Shown: piece by piece, positions 13,899-24,090 of the stretch | Layout of the letters: each line of letters opens with the position of its first letter | Numbering within the stretch: position 1 is the first letter of the stretch | Position numbers and translations under genes: made by a program | NCBI GenBank assembly: GCA_021234155.1 | Contig: JAJEKV010000130.1 | Coordinates: 708,787 to 772,786 of the forward strand | From: Isoetes taiwanensis | Lineage: Eukaryota; Streptophyta; Lycopodiopsida; Isoetales; Isoetaceae | Direction: 5' to 3' | Length of the DNA: 64,000 nucleotides | Notes under the pieces: model-generated | Databases searched by the model: none | Seen by the model: the letters and a program-made list of their open reading frames with translations, nothing else | Told to the model about the DNA's origin: nothing

Positions 13899-14132
13899 TT
13901 ACAGCCCTTTGTCCAAACAAGCCGTCTTCTCGTCATCTAGAATCATTAAGTTGTACTTTTCTTCAAGTTCCCCATCCTTCATACAGCAAAAACCAGCAAA
14001 CAAAGCAAAAGAGAACAATGGGAAGAAAATCCCGTACCTGCAGCCAATCAATACCCTGTTAGCATGTAAAATGGTAGCAAGGCAAGGGCCAAAAGGTACA
14101 TTGGGATTTTCAGCTCTTCGCTGATCACCCAT
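13899..14132 (-). CDS. small unrecognised frame with one hydrophobic segment
   Basis: A 77-codon frame contains a hydrophobic stretch (GIFFPLFSFALFAGFCC) followed by a charged part (LEEKYNLMILDDEKTACLDKG). The counterpart at 2397-2720 reads similarly over the last part. It lies on the same strand as the acidic frame at 14783-15121 and could be another exon of one gene or element. No function can be assigned. Confidence 0.2.
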   Translation of the reverse strand: MGDQRRAENPNVPFGPCLATILHANRVLIGCRYGIFFPLFSFALFAGFCCMKDGELEEKYNLMILDDEKTACLDKGL

Positions 14133-14782
14133 TGTGCCCTTTGCCCTATTAGTTAGTCTAAGCTATATGGTATCAGGAGAAGTACTAAAATCATCCAATA
14201 ACTGTATGTATTAGATTCATACCATCAATATTAATATCATAACACTATAGACTGAATTCTCAGCACATAAACAAGTATGGCTCTTTACATCTATACCAGT
14301 TTTTGTTAATACTAGGCATATCCATCACACATAGACTAGTCCATAGTTATAGATTTAAAGGATAATAATCCTAGAGAGTATGGCCAGGTTAGTGAATATA
14401 TGGGCTGTGAGCCGCCAAGCAGGTTTAGGATATTTATTGAGAAAAATAAAATTTCTTGCTTCATACCCACAGAAATCTATCCAAAATAAACATCCTTGTT
14501 CAATCTTCCAAGATCAGACTCATTTGTATATTTATTACTTAACTTGCATCAACAGGTTTCTTCGAATCATCATTAACCTGTATTAACCTGTATCACCATA
14601 TCTATTACATAGCAGCATGTATATTTAAAGAAAAGAGTGTCGGAACTACCATCATTCTATTATCTTCTACATATAATATTTGGCTCAATCTCTTTCGACA
14701 ATAAGGTCAGGAAGTTTTCTGCAGACAATATTATGTAAAAACTAGTTCGAGAACTTTGAATCATACCATTCAGACTAAAATA

Positions 14783-15121
14783 CTAAAGTAGTATCAGACG
14801 TCTACTTTTACAATGAAAGAAAACCTGATAAGAATCCGGGTCCTCATCCAACTCTTGTGTGTCATTGACATTCTGTGGAGATCCATAATCGTCTTGGCGC
14901 CTATTGCCATACTGTTTATTTCCCCTTTGATTAGCCAAATACTCATCTCGATTGTATGAACTCCTTTTCTGCCCAAGGCTTCCTCTATTACTACGGTTCT
15001 CCATATAGTAATCAGAATAGTTATCAAGCTCAAACTCTTCAAACTCGTGCCTAAGCACTTCTCTATTAAGCCTTTCTTCTTCTGATCCGGATGTCTCACA
15101 TCCATCAGAATCGTAGCCCAT
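14783..15121 (-). CDS. unrecognised acidic, hydrophilic frame
   Basis: A 112-codon frame begins with ATG near 15121. The product starts MGYDSDGCETSGSEEER and is rich in Asp, Glu, Asn, Tyr and Arg, with no hydrophobic segment until the last residues. It would be mostly disordered. Counterparts in the other block copies (about 3380-3720 and 8780-9130) are not open. The tail reads into a possible splice donor after DPDSYQ, so this could be a first exon or the start of an element's ORF. I do not recognise the family, and coding status is unproven. Confidence 0.3.
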   Translation of the reverse strand: MGYDSDGCETSGSEEERLNREVLRHEFEEFELDNYSDYYMENRSNRGSLGQKRSSYNRDEYLANQRGNKQYGNRRQDDYGSPQNVNDTQELDEDPDSYQVFFHCKSRRLILL

Positions 15122-15505
15122 TTTTCAGGGTACGAATTTCCAAAAATCCTTATATCTCCATTCATTAAGTCGTGGGAGCTGCCAGACTACCCTGAAGCGC
15201 TGCCAATTTTAACCTAAATTCTCTTGCACTACTACTAGACCATTAGGTAAAAAATAACTACCATTAAAGATCGGAGGTTAGCTTTTTGACTAATGGTTAA
15301 AATATGCCAAATCATAGCAAGATTAATTCTTTATATACATGTTGGTTTCAATGTTATCCACTACCCCATGTCAACCCCTAGTGCCTTTTACATGGTCATC
15401 AATAAACCCACCACTGGCTAACAATATTGATAGTTATGCACTATCATATCTCAATGTAAATCAGCATATGTTTTACTTGCTCAATGTGTTGTACTTACCA
15501 CACAA

Positions 15506-15523
15506 CAAAAAAAAAAAAAAAAT
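15506..15523 (+). repeat. A-rich run before the LINE
   Basis: A run of A separates the AT-rich part of the block from the LINE. The partial copy at 8177-9490 lacks both the A run and the LINE. An A run at the 5' side of a plus-strand LINE is unexpected and may be the tail of another small retroposed element. Confidence 0.5.
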
Positions 15524-15732
15524 TGAATTTAGCTGAGCGAATTCTTACAGATATCAGCGTCTGGCGAAAATACTTTCAGCGTCTGTGATCTGGCCGGGTT
15601 TTCAGCGTCTGAGTTTTTTTTTTCGCGTTCGCGTCACAGGCGGTTTTCCTTGTTTAAGCGTCTGCGAAAAATTTCGGCGATGCAGAATGGCAAAGGCAAG
15701 CCCAACACAGTCACGGAATCTCAACCGAAATT

Positions 15733-16659
15733 TTGTTAAAGTGGGGCGGAGATGAATTGTTAATTCATGTCACAGATCTTATTAATAAGGCAGTATGTCA
15801 TGGTCTACCAAGAGAATGGAAGGAAAACAAGATTGTACCAGTTCATAAGTCTGGCAGCAAGAAGGTGAGCACTAACTACAGAACAATTATGGTAGGAAAC
15901 ATCTTTGCAAAGCTTGTAGGTGGACTGTTGGAACGAAAAATCAGCATATGGGCAGATGAAAAGGGTGTGAGAGTAAAATGCCAAGCAGGATTCCAGAGAG
16001 GCCATTGCACCTCAGATCATGCTTTAATACTGAGAGTGATGATAGAGAGACCTAAAGGTCCGAGAAAGATGGTATGCTTGGCATTTGTAGATTTTTCTAA
16101 GGCTTTCGATACAATTCCCCGTGACAAATTAGGTACAGGGATGGAACAAGTTGGGGTTCCTATCACGTTAAGAGGTGTGGTAGCAAGACTATATGAAGAG
16201 GTGATAGCTAAGATTTCAGTGGAGATGAAATCAGAGATTAGGAGCACCATCGGGATCAAGCAAGGCTGCCCGCTTTCACCTACATTATTTGGCCTTTACA
16301 TAGATGAATTGGAGACATGGCTCCGAGATAGAAGCATAGAAGGCACCAGGTTGGGAGAATTTGTGGTACAGCTGCTTCTTTATGCAGATGATGTGGTACT
16401 TATGTCAGATAATCCGACTGGTCTACAATCTCACCTGGATGCATTAGCATCTTTCTGTGAAGAGAAACAAATGAAAGTCAACTTGGAGAAGACAAAAGTC
16501 ATGATATTTGGCACAGTGCAACGTCCAGATTTCTGGTATAAAGGGGAGACGGTGCAGGTTGTGGAAGTTTATAAATACTTGGGGCTGGAATTCAATTCAA
16601 ATTACAGATGGGCGGAGTGCATTAAGAAGAGGATGGCAGGTGGAAAAGCAGCGTTGTAA
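15733..16659 (+). pseudogene. LINE reverse transcriptase domain
   Basis: This is a 308-codon open stretch of the LINE's ORF2 covering the RT palm and thumb. The catalytic aspartates are visible in FVDFSKAFDT and YADD, and the RT motif order is normal. The apparent start is a TTG, so the stretch is only the open part of a longer ORF2 whose 5' part is missing. The frame stops at TAA 16657-16659, and coding resumes in the same frame. Confidence 0.8.
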
Positions 16660-16881
16660 GGAAAGTTGAGAAGATGCCAAAAAGTCTCACTTAACAATTG
16701 GGGACTAAGGAAGATGTTGTTTAAAACATTTGTTCAAATGGTTGTGTTATATGGCTCACCTATTTGGGGAGCTCTAATTTCTGAAAAATAGTGGCAGCAA
16801 CTTGAGAGTATCCTAAAAACATTCATACAAGAGGAATTTGGGATAAAGAAACAAACCCCTTATGCGATCCTGCTGGCTGAA

Positions 16882-17514
16882 GTGGGCTTCATCCCTCTTG
16901 AGGCAGAAGCTCTCTGTATGACAATAAATTATGTAAATAGAGTGCAACAGTTGGATGATAACAGATTACCAAAGATGGCTTTACTTCAATCCGCACAAAA
17001 AGGTTGGTACAAAGAGGTGAAAGATTGGGTCTCCAAATGGGGGATTGATGATGCTGACTGGCCAACAACAGAAATTGGAATTAGAGAACTTGTTCAAGAA
17101 AAAGTGCTAAACAAGATGTGGCATAATCCAGGATCAAGGATGAAGATATACAAAGAAGAAATAAATCCGATGGTGACATACACAAGCTCAGAATACTTAG
17201 ATGCACACATATCAAGATACAACAAGCACCTGATAGCAAAGTACAGGACAAGCTCACATCAATTAAGGGTAGAAACAGGAAGGTGGGAAAAGCTCCCCAG
17301 AGAAGACCGAGTTTGCACGGTTTGTGTAGATAAGGTTGAAGACGAGTCACATGTTTTTCTGCACTGCCCACTTTATTCAGACATAAGGAGACGATTTGGC
17401 ATTGATTCTCCAAACTTTTACACTCTACTCCAGATAGAACCTAATAGACTAAGCTGCTTCTTTCGAGAAGTTGAAAACTTTAAACATAGATTGTATGTTT
17501 TTTTCGCTCTATGA
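16882..17514 (+). pseudogene. LINE ORF2 C-terminal region with zinc knuckle
   Basis: This 210-codon stretch is in the same frame as the RT part. It begins within the thumb or connector region (EVGFIPLEAEALCM) and ends with CTVCVDKVEDESHVFLHCPLY, a Cys-Cys-His-Cys knuckle of the kind found at the end of many LINE ORF2 proteins. The matching segment in LINE C is ETGFLPLQRAALECY near 23490-23530, showing that the two belong to one family. Confidence 0.75.
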
Positions 17515-18552
17515 CCTTTTAGGGTCCTAAAGAGCGTGATCAATATATTTTCAATTTTCAAAATACGATTCTTGGTAGTGAAAAAGGGGCTCTCACGGCC
17601 CTACGTCACCCCGTGTGAATATGCACCCAAACCAAAAGGGGTTTAAGGGGGAATTAAATTTAAATGTGTTGGATATAATGGTTTGTGTTAATTAATTATG
17701 CTTGTGGTAATGGTTTATATTGTAGAAAATGTTTTTCCTCCCTTCGGGGCCTTAAGAAGGGTGTTATATATGATATCTAACAAAATATATAACATATACC
17801 ATGGATTTAAATACACGATATTTATATTTTTATGTAATTAAATGTATTTTGAGCTAGAATGGTTTGTTGCATATATGACCATTCACGTCCCGATCTGACC
17901 ATGCATAAGAAACACGAGGAACAATACTAGTCAGGACTGCACTAAATACAATTGACATGTAACAATCGTCATGATGATCATGTAAGCATTTGTAATAAGC
18001 AGCTTTCCTCATTACAAAAGCACTTATATTTGTTACAACATGAACACATGCTCACATCCCTGAAAGTCATTTCAAGTTATAAAAAATATCAAGTGTATAA
18101 TTCATTTATTTGAGCAAAGCCCACTGCATTTGTCACCTGATTAAGAAGAGGAGGTCTACTATTGATGTTCATAGGCATAATCTTACATCTACCAAATAAA
18201 ATGTACAAAAATAATTTGTGTTTAGGCATTATTAGCCATATGGGCTCATGCAATATGGCTTTTATTTACCTGGTGTTATGTAGCCAAAGCAGCCAAAGGT
18301 TCCAGTCTTTTTTCCCATTGTTTATCTGTTCTATACTTGAAAACACTTACTTGTCCAAAATTTGTAAGCATTCATATTCAATATCCAAATGTTTGTTGGC
18401 TTAACAACACATTCTTCATGTAGCTCCAATGGCTATCTTCAGCCCATACAAGTTCAACCCCAGTGAATAGTTCCATCTCTACACTCGCGTTCTCCAATCA
18501 CAAACTACTAGGGAGTCTTCAGATATAAACAATAGCCATTGACCCACTAGAG

Positions 18553-19000
18553 TTTTTTATGTTGAAGCAAAGTTTCCAATTTCTTGTTGGCTGTTGGATT
18601 GCTATAACAGAGCCGCATAGGAAGATCTTTGTATTATCCTAGTCTAAACTTCTACAAAACACACAATCCTCCGACTTGTATCTTCCATTTTGTGCAACTC
18701 TCTAAATTAACAAAAGCAACAATGAGTATTTTTTATCATCTCAGATATAGCACGCTTCTATAACAGATTAGATTTTTTATGTTGAAGCAGAGTTTGCACA
18801 TTCTTGTTGGCTGTTGATTGCTATAACAGAGCCGCATAGGAAGATCTTTGTATTATCCTAATCCAAACTTCTACAAAGCACACAATCTTCTTACCTGTAT
18901 CTTCCCTTTTGTGCAGCTCTCTAAACTAAGAAAAGCAATAATGGTGTATTTTTTGTCACCTCAGATATAGAAAATCTTCACGCTTCTGTAACAGTCCAGA
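18553..19000. repeat. two ~226 bp tandem units
   Basis: Two adjacent imperfect units share TTTTATGTTGAAGCA, TTCTTGTTGGCTGTT, ATAGGAAGATCTTTGTATTA and CTCAGATATAG. The equivalent pair in copy 1 is around 7060-7450. There is no coding signal. Confidence 0.65.
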
Positions 19001-19319
19001 ATGCTCCCTAAATATTGTTGTAGGCTGAATTTTTTAATGTAAAAAGAAGCGCATACAGAAGATTGGACATGCTTGCGCAGAGAGATGATTGAATATGGCC
19101 TGGATAGGCTGAAATTTGAATAATTTCTTTGGGTGTAATTGTTTAATGTGATGGTATATTCTTCACCACAACTTGAGAGCTTTCCTTGTTAAATTTTTCC
19201 TTTTTTTCTCTATAGGTAGAATGATAAGTACAAGGATTTGGGATTTTTTTTTATCACGAAAGGATTTTGAAACTTATGATTATGTTGATCAATATAGAAG
19301 AAGTTTCACTTATTAACTT

Positions 19320-19505
19320 TTTTCACGTGTGGATATACTATTTATGATGACTTTAATTTTTTGCACTTGTTATGGTATACTATTTATGAAGACTTGTTTG
19401 CACATGTTAAGTTTTCACTTGTTCAGATGTACTATTTATGATGAGTTATTTGCACTTGTTAATTTTTCACTCGTGATGATGTACTATTGATGATGACTTT
19501 ACTCT
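19320..19505. repeat. degenerate ~55 bp tandem repeats (copy 3)
   Basis: This is the same array as at 7800-7985, with repeated cores TACTATTTATGATGA and TTGCACTTGTTA. Confidence 0.6.
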
Positions 19506-19711
19506 TTACTCACATAATATCCATCTATTTTGATGGCCTTTTATCTTGGATATGATGTACATTGTCTATTCACTAAAGAATCTTTGCCATGTGGTAGGCT
19601 TTAGTGTGGATAAATTTGCCATGTGGTAGACTTTACTGTTCACAATGCATGTGCTTTAGACTTTACTTTTTTTTTTTTTTTGAAGGCAAGATTTTTAAGA
19701 TTTTATTAATA

Positions 19712-20246
19712 ATGAAATGGTGCAAGAACCTTATTCCGGACCCAGTTAGGCCTGATAGGAAGTATTTTCACATGACATGATCTTTCCATAGATCAGATTG
19801 GAAGAACTCATTCATTATCAAGCTAAAAAACAAGCAATAACATAACTTCCATTTGTGCAATCATATATAGTGAGATCGATATCCTTAAGACCTGTGACCA
19901 CTAGACGCACTCCATCGAAAGATACTAGCATCAAGGAGCAAATTAGAAGAGCATCTTCACGTGCGTTAACTTGGCCCTAGAAGTAGATAGTCAAAAGGAT
20001 CTTATCTAAAAAGAGATGATTCACTCCACCATCTTTACTCCACTCCACTCCACTCCACTTTATATGGTCCACTCCACTTGAATGTGGTCCACTCCACTTG
20101 TTATGCATGTGGTAGACTTTACTGTTCACTATGCATGTGGTAGACTTTACTATTCACTGCAGCTAGATTCTCCTTCTCAATCATATGCCAAGGACTTATG
20201 TTGTAGACTTTACTATTCACACTCTTCTTCTCACAATAAATAAGCA
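19712..20246 (+). promoter_or_regulatory. repeat-rich leader upstream of the lectin gene
   Basis: The motif GTGGTAGACTTTACTGTTCA occurs at 19623-19642 and 20109-20128 and with one change at 20137-20156; a shorter form follows near 20206. A run of CACTCC-like units lies at 20035-20100. CAATAAATAAGC at about 20231-20243 could serve as a TATA-like element just before the lectin gene. Promoter function is inferred from position alone. Confidence 0.35.
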
Positions 20247-20308
20247 ATGTACAAGTTCATTCATCTCACCTTCTTCATTGCTTGCTTCTTGTTTTGCTTT
20301 CCTGCATC

Positions 20309-20871
20309 ATGGCTGCAAAGGTGCTCACCCCAGGATGCATTGCCATCAAGGGCGACAATAAAATGTATCTCACACTTGACATGCATGGCCCTACGCCATA
20401 TCTCACTTTCAGTGCAGAAAAGAAGACGTGTCTTACAGTCCACCATCTCCTTTACAATTCCACGGATGGCACAGTTGTGATTCAGGCAGCAAATGGCCGC
20501 TTCTGGCGGCGTAATTCAGAAGCCTTCATCGTTGCCGATATGGAGCAATATCCTGGCTTGGCAAATCTAGATGCGCACTTTAAGGTAGTGGACCTCAACT
20601 TAGGAACTCATGGCTTTCAGTCTGCACTAGACAATCTGTTCCTTAATAGATACAACCAAAGTGGGTATTTGTATACAAAGCCTTGGAGAAGAAGGCCAAC
20701 AAGTCGACAGTGGTGGAGGTGAGCGATGCTAAGGATTACGCTCTATTCCTCCCCCCTTATCTGTCATTCATGGGGAGCAACAATCAGTTGATGCAGCTCT
20801 ACAACGAACGAGATCATGCATGGCAGAAATTCAATGGTGGAAGCAGCCCATTGCACTATATCTATAACTGG
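20309..20871 (+). pseudogene. amaranthin-like lectin (agglutinin domain), broken or with an intron
   Basis: Amaranthin-type lectins are carbohydrate-binding proteins built of repeated agglutinin domains. From ATG 20309 the frame reads MAAKVLTPGCIAIKGDNK, then TDGTVVIQAANGRFWRRNS and ANLDAHFKVVDL, matching the order of an agglutinin beta-trefoil (KGxNxxYL; NGxFWR; FxVxxL). A second domain appears to start in a different frame (LPPYLSFMGSNNQLMQLYNE, about 20750-20810). The coding sense therefore spans two overlapping frames near 20680-20720, which may be decay or a base-calling error. GGTAAGT at 20871 is a good splice-donor match. An upstream ATG at 20247 gives a signal-peptide-like start in yet another frame. 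No downstream exons are recognised before the hairpin at 21046. Confidence 0.6.
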
Positions 20872-21045
20872 GTAAGTCGGTCATATTTTGCACTTGGTTT
20901 TGGAGTTAATGATAGTATTACGAGTCAGGAGGCAGGAATAGCCTACAAGAAACTCTGCGCTTGGAGAGTGGCAAGGAATGGCAATGGTAGGATGCTTATG
21001 TTGAATGCACCAGAGCCACGTGTGTTGGAGGGGGGTCCCGAGTAT

Positions 21046-21151
21046 GGGGAATGTCACTTTAGGTGACATTCCCACGTGGAAACGTTGCCGACGCGCGTTA
21101 GCGTGGAGGCAACCTTGACACGTGGGAATTTCACCTAAAGTGACATTACCC
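21046..21151. repeat. near-perfect inverted repeat, MITE-like hairpin
   Basis: A 29-base left arm at 21050-21078 (AATGTCACTTTAGGTGACAT, then TCCCACGTG) pairs with the right arm 21119-21147, with one mismatch. Pairing extends a few bases further out, with one more mismatch. The ~40-base loop has a second small pairing (CGTTGCC with GGCAACC). The left arm itself contains a small palindrome, GTCACTTTAGGTGAC. The element ends the open frame downstream of the lectin fragment. Confidence 0.8.
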
Positions 21152-21559
21152 TAACGTGAAGTTTTGCCTAGCCTTCATTCTGTCGCATTTTTTTCCCTTT
21201 CTTCTTCCTGCGCCATCGATGTGTTGCTTTAACCGATCGTCCTCTTTGCGGTGGCGCCATCGCTGTGTTTTCTTCCGATGGTGCCATCTAGGTCTGAGGG
21301 TTAGTTAGACGAAGTTTCTGAAGATTTTTGACGAAGTTTCTGAAACTGCATTTCTGCTTTCTGCCGGTCCCTAGAAATTATATTCAATTGTTCGGCTTCT
21401 TAGAGACAGTGGCAGCAAGAAACTCTATCTCAAAGTAAGTAACAAATTTATTAACTACATCCTCAAACGTGGTCTCAATTATTAATGAATCAAAATTATA
21501 TGGTTTTTAAGTCCACACACTTCAGCCTCAAACTATTCAACTGACTCATCTGCTTCTGA

Positions 21560-23567
21560 CAGCTGCTAAAAGATGCTTTGGGAGAGGCCACTCATGGAAA
21601 ACCTCGGGCGCTACCACCTTCCCCTGCAACAGATGGTTCGATGATGAGTGTCGGGAGATCAAACGCCAAATCCGACAAGTCACTAATCCCACCTCTCCCC
21701 CACAGGCCATCAGTCAATACCGCTCCTTCCTCAAGAACAAGAAAGCCAGAACCTCGCAGAGCACCAGCAACAGATGTTCGGTCTCTTGGATCGGCATCCC
21801 AAAACATTCTTGAGAAAGGTATTGAGCAAGGCTTTATAGCCCACAGGGAACATCACCTCGCAGAGATAGGTTCTGTACGTACGAAATTATTTTTCCAGAT
21901 GTATAAAGTTAAAAAATACGTATTTTTAGGTTAAATACGTATTTTTAACCTACCGGCCGGAAAAAAAAAATTCGCGTAAGCGAAACCTTACGCAAAAATA
22001 AAAAAAATAAATAAAAAAAAATAAATAATAATAATATTTTCGCGTAAGCGAAACCTTGATTTAAACTACGCCGCGTTCGCATAATGGCCGAAGGTTGCTT
22101 CTGTGAAAATTAAAAAAAAAAAATAAAAAAATCGATTTTTTTTTTCTTCTTAAAGCCGAAACCTGGTTTAAACTTACGCTACCCTAAACCGGTTTCGGCT
22201 TATGCAAAAAGCAGGTTCCGGCGTAAGCATGATACCCACCCTCGGCATGGCACAATTCAATGTGGCACACCAGGCGAAGGTCAGTGCAATTAAAAAAAAA
22301 GCGTTTTAAAAAGCGTAAGCTGAGGAGGTTTAAACTTACGCGAAAATATTAAAAAAAAATAAAAAATTACGTTTCGGCGTGCGAAAACCTTCACAGCTTC
22401 TGTGCGAAACATTTCCGGCAATAGGAAATGTTTTGCCGTATTTTGGCGTATTATACTTCAAATTAGTGCGGTATTATTGAATAATGCGTATCGAGTATAA
22501 AGCATTATCTGATTATTGAACCTATCCACCTCGGGCAATGGGTCAAGTACTTTGCTTGACTTTTACGATCCGCTCGGGGGCCGGGCACCAGTACCTCGAC
22601 AGATAGGCCTAGCTCTGGTCATCACGGAGGGGGATGTCATCATGGGCCTACAATGCCTAGCTAATGGGAAAGTAGCAGATTTAGATGTCATGCAGACGGA
22701 ATTCCTGAAACGGACTGGGCCTCCATTGGTGCTTGCCTCATGGCACTATTCAAGCATTGCAAGAAGGCTTCCCTCCGTAGTGGATCACTACTAGAGTTAT
22801 GCCCATATACAAGGCAGGGGGACCCCCAATGCCCAGCCAACTATTGCACTATTATGGTCAGCTCTCTCTTTGCAAAATTGTTGACTGGCATCCTTGAGTA
22901 GCGGCTGACAATATGATGACCAGCTAGAAGATCAGCTTTCTGAGCATGGAGGTGCGGGCGCCCATCTCATGCATCACACAATCCGGCAACTCATATATGC
23001 TGACGATGTCAACCTTCTAGCCTATTCTCCAGAGGGCATGCAACGTCACCTGGATGCTCTTGATACTTTTTGCCGATTCACTGGCATGTGCGTTAACTTG
23101 GCCAAAACTAGGGTGCTGTTAGTTTCGTCATCCAGTCAGCCAAGACTTCCCTCATTCACTTACAAGGGACAAGATGTAGAGGTGGCTCCGACCAACAAGT
23201 ACTTGGGGATCGAGTCCTCCACTACAACCCACTGGGATGCTGTCATCAGATTGTGGGTCACGACGGGTTGGAAAGCACTATATGCCATGCAAAACAACAG
23301 CCACAAGGCAGAGTTGTATGCCTTGGGCCACCAGTCACACTTGTTTAGGGCCTTGGTCGAACCCGTCCTCTCTCTTGGGGTCCGATGATATCCCTCACCA
23401 ACTGGAATGATCTCGAGAAGGTGCAGAAAGCCTTCTTGGCACGAGCCCTTGGGGTAAAGTCCACAGTTCCATACCAGATCCTACTCCAGGAAACAGGTTT
23501 TCTACCCCTTCAAAGGGCTGCATTGGAATGCTATATTATTTACTTTCAGAAGGTGGTCGCTCTCTGA
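21560..23567 (+). mobile_element. LINE C fragment (linker and RT), plus strand
   Basis: At 21570-21830 one frame reads CNRWFDDECREIKRQIRQ, the typical linker between LINE endonuclease and RT. At about 22610-22800 the frame contains GLQCLANGKVADLDVMQTEF, matching the start of RT. 22969-23388 has QLIYADDVNLLAYSPEGMQ (motif C) and KYLGIESSTTTHWDA. 23385-23567 continues with the thumb (KVQKAFLARALGVKSTVPYQ, ETGFLPLQRAALECY). The frames are broken. The interval 21850-22510 is a foreign insert. The sequence stops abruptly near 23567 against LINE A in the opposite orientation. Confidence 0.75.
21850..22510. repeat. insert with GCGTAAG/CTTACGC motif cluster and A-rich runs
   Basis: This stretch separates two parts of LINE C. 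It starts with a palindromic AATACGTATTTTTAGGTTAA-like segment. It then carries at least eight GCGTAAGC or CTTACGC motifs in both orientations, at about 21974, 21988, 22041, 22173, 22219, 22311 and 22332 and nearby. They are spaced by A- or AAT-rich runs and paired with AAACCGG or GGTTTAAAC pieces. The mirrored motifs could fold into several hairpins. No coding potential. Confidence 0.6.
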
Positions 23568-24090
23568 AAGTTTGCTCTTTACTTCCTCAATTGTGAACAG
23601 TCCTTCTGTTACTGCCCTTGATGGCATCCCTTTTGCAGTTTCTTTGTAGTACAAGGAATGTACTAGTTGGATCAAATCCTCCACTTGGAGTTCTGGCTGA
23701 GAGAATTTTCTTTTCAGGATGGAATAGAAGGATCTCGGATTCTCTATGAACATCTATCCTAACATTGCATTCTTGGATCTCATGTAGAGTCTTTTCTTGC
23801 TTCGGACCAGTTTCTTATACCATTTTGGTTTCAGGACACATCCTTTAGGGAGTTGTGCGCGTGCTGCAGCACACTCGTCGTCCCATCAACTATTTGAAGG
23901 GCGTCCTTTGCGTCTTTTTCTAGTGCTATCAAACGCTGCCATAGCTGCATCTTTTATTATTTCAATTAGTTTGCTTGATATCTGTTGTATCTCACATGTC
24001 CAAGACATTTGTTGCATCCTTGTTTCCAACGCTGCCTTGTAATTGTCCCTTTTCTTATGATCAAGTTTAAGCTTTGGTGACCATGTTTTT

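Larger units (their letters stand above)
15524..17700 (+). mobile_element. LINE (non-LTR retrotransposon), RT to 3' UTR
   Basis: The frame starting at about 15733 encodes reverse transcriptase: KAFDTIPRDKL (motif A), IKQGCPLSPTLFGLYIDELE (motif B), LLLYADDVVLMSDN (motif C, YADD) and KYLGLEFNSN. The same frame continues through 17514, interrupted only by in-frame TAA at 16657-16659 and TAG at 16789-16791. The C-terminal part has a zinc knuckle, CTVCVDKVEDESHVFLHC. The 3' region carries TGTGAATATGCACCCAAA. The 5' half (ORF1, endonuclease) is missing. Related but diverged copies are LINE C (21560-23567) and the tail near 42740-42830. Confidence 0.85.
12988..19711. repeat. duplicated ~6.7 kb block, copy 3
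   Basis: This is the better-preserved partner of 1563-8176. It contains an AT-rich part with small minus-strand open frames (12988-15500), an A run (about 15506-15523), a LINE with long open frames (15524-17700), and a part made of tandem repeats (17700-19711). After 19711 its sequence diverges from copy 1. Confidence 0.85.

Noticed and set aside
18553-19505. CRISPR-like array from the repeats in the block
   Set aside because: Units are long, contiguous and degenerate with no unique spacers of constant length, and the genome is a plant.
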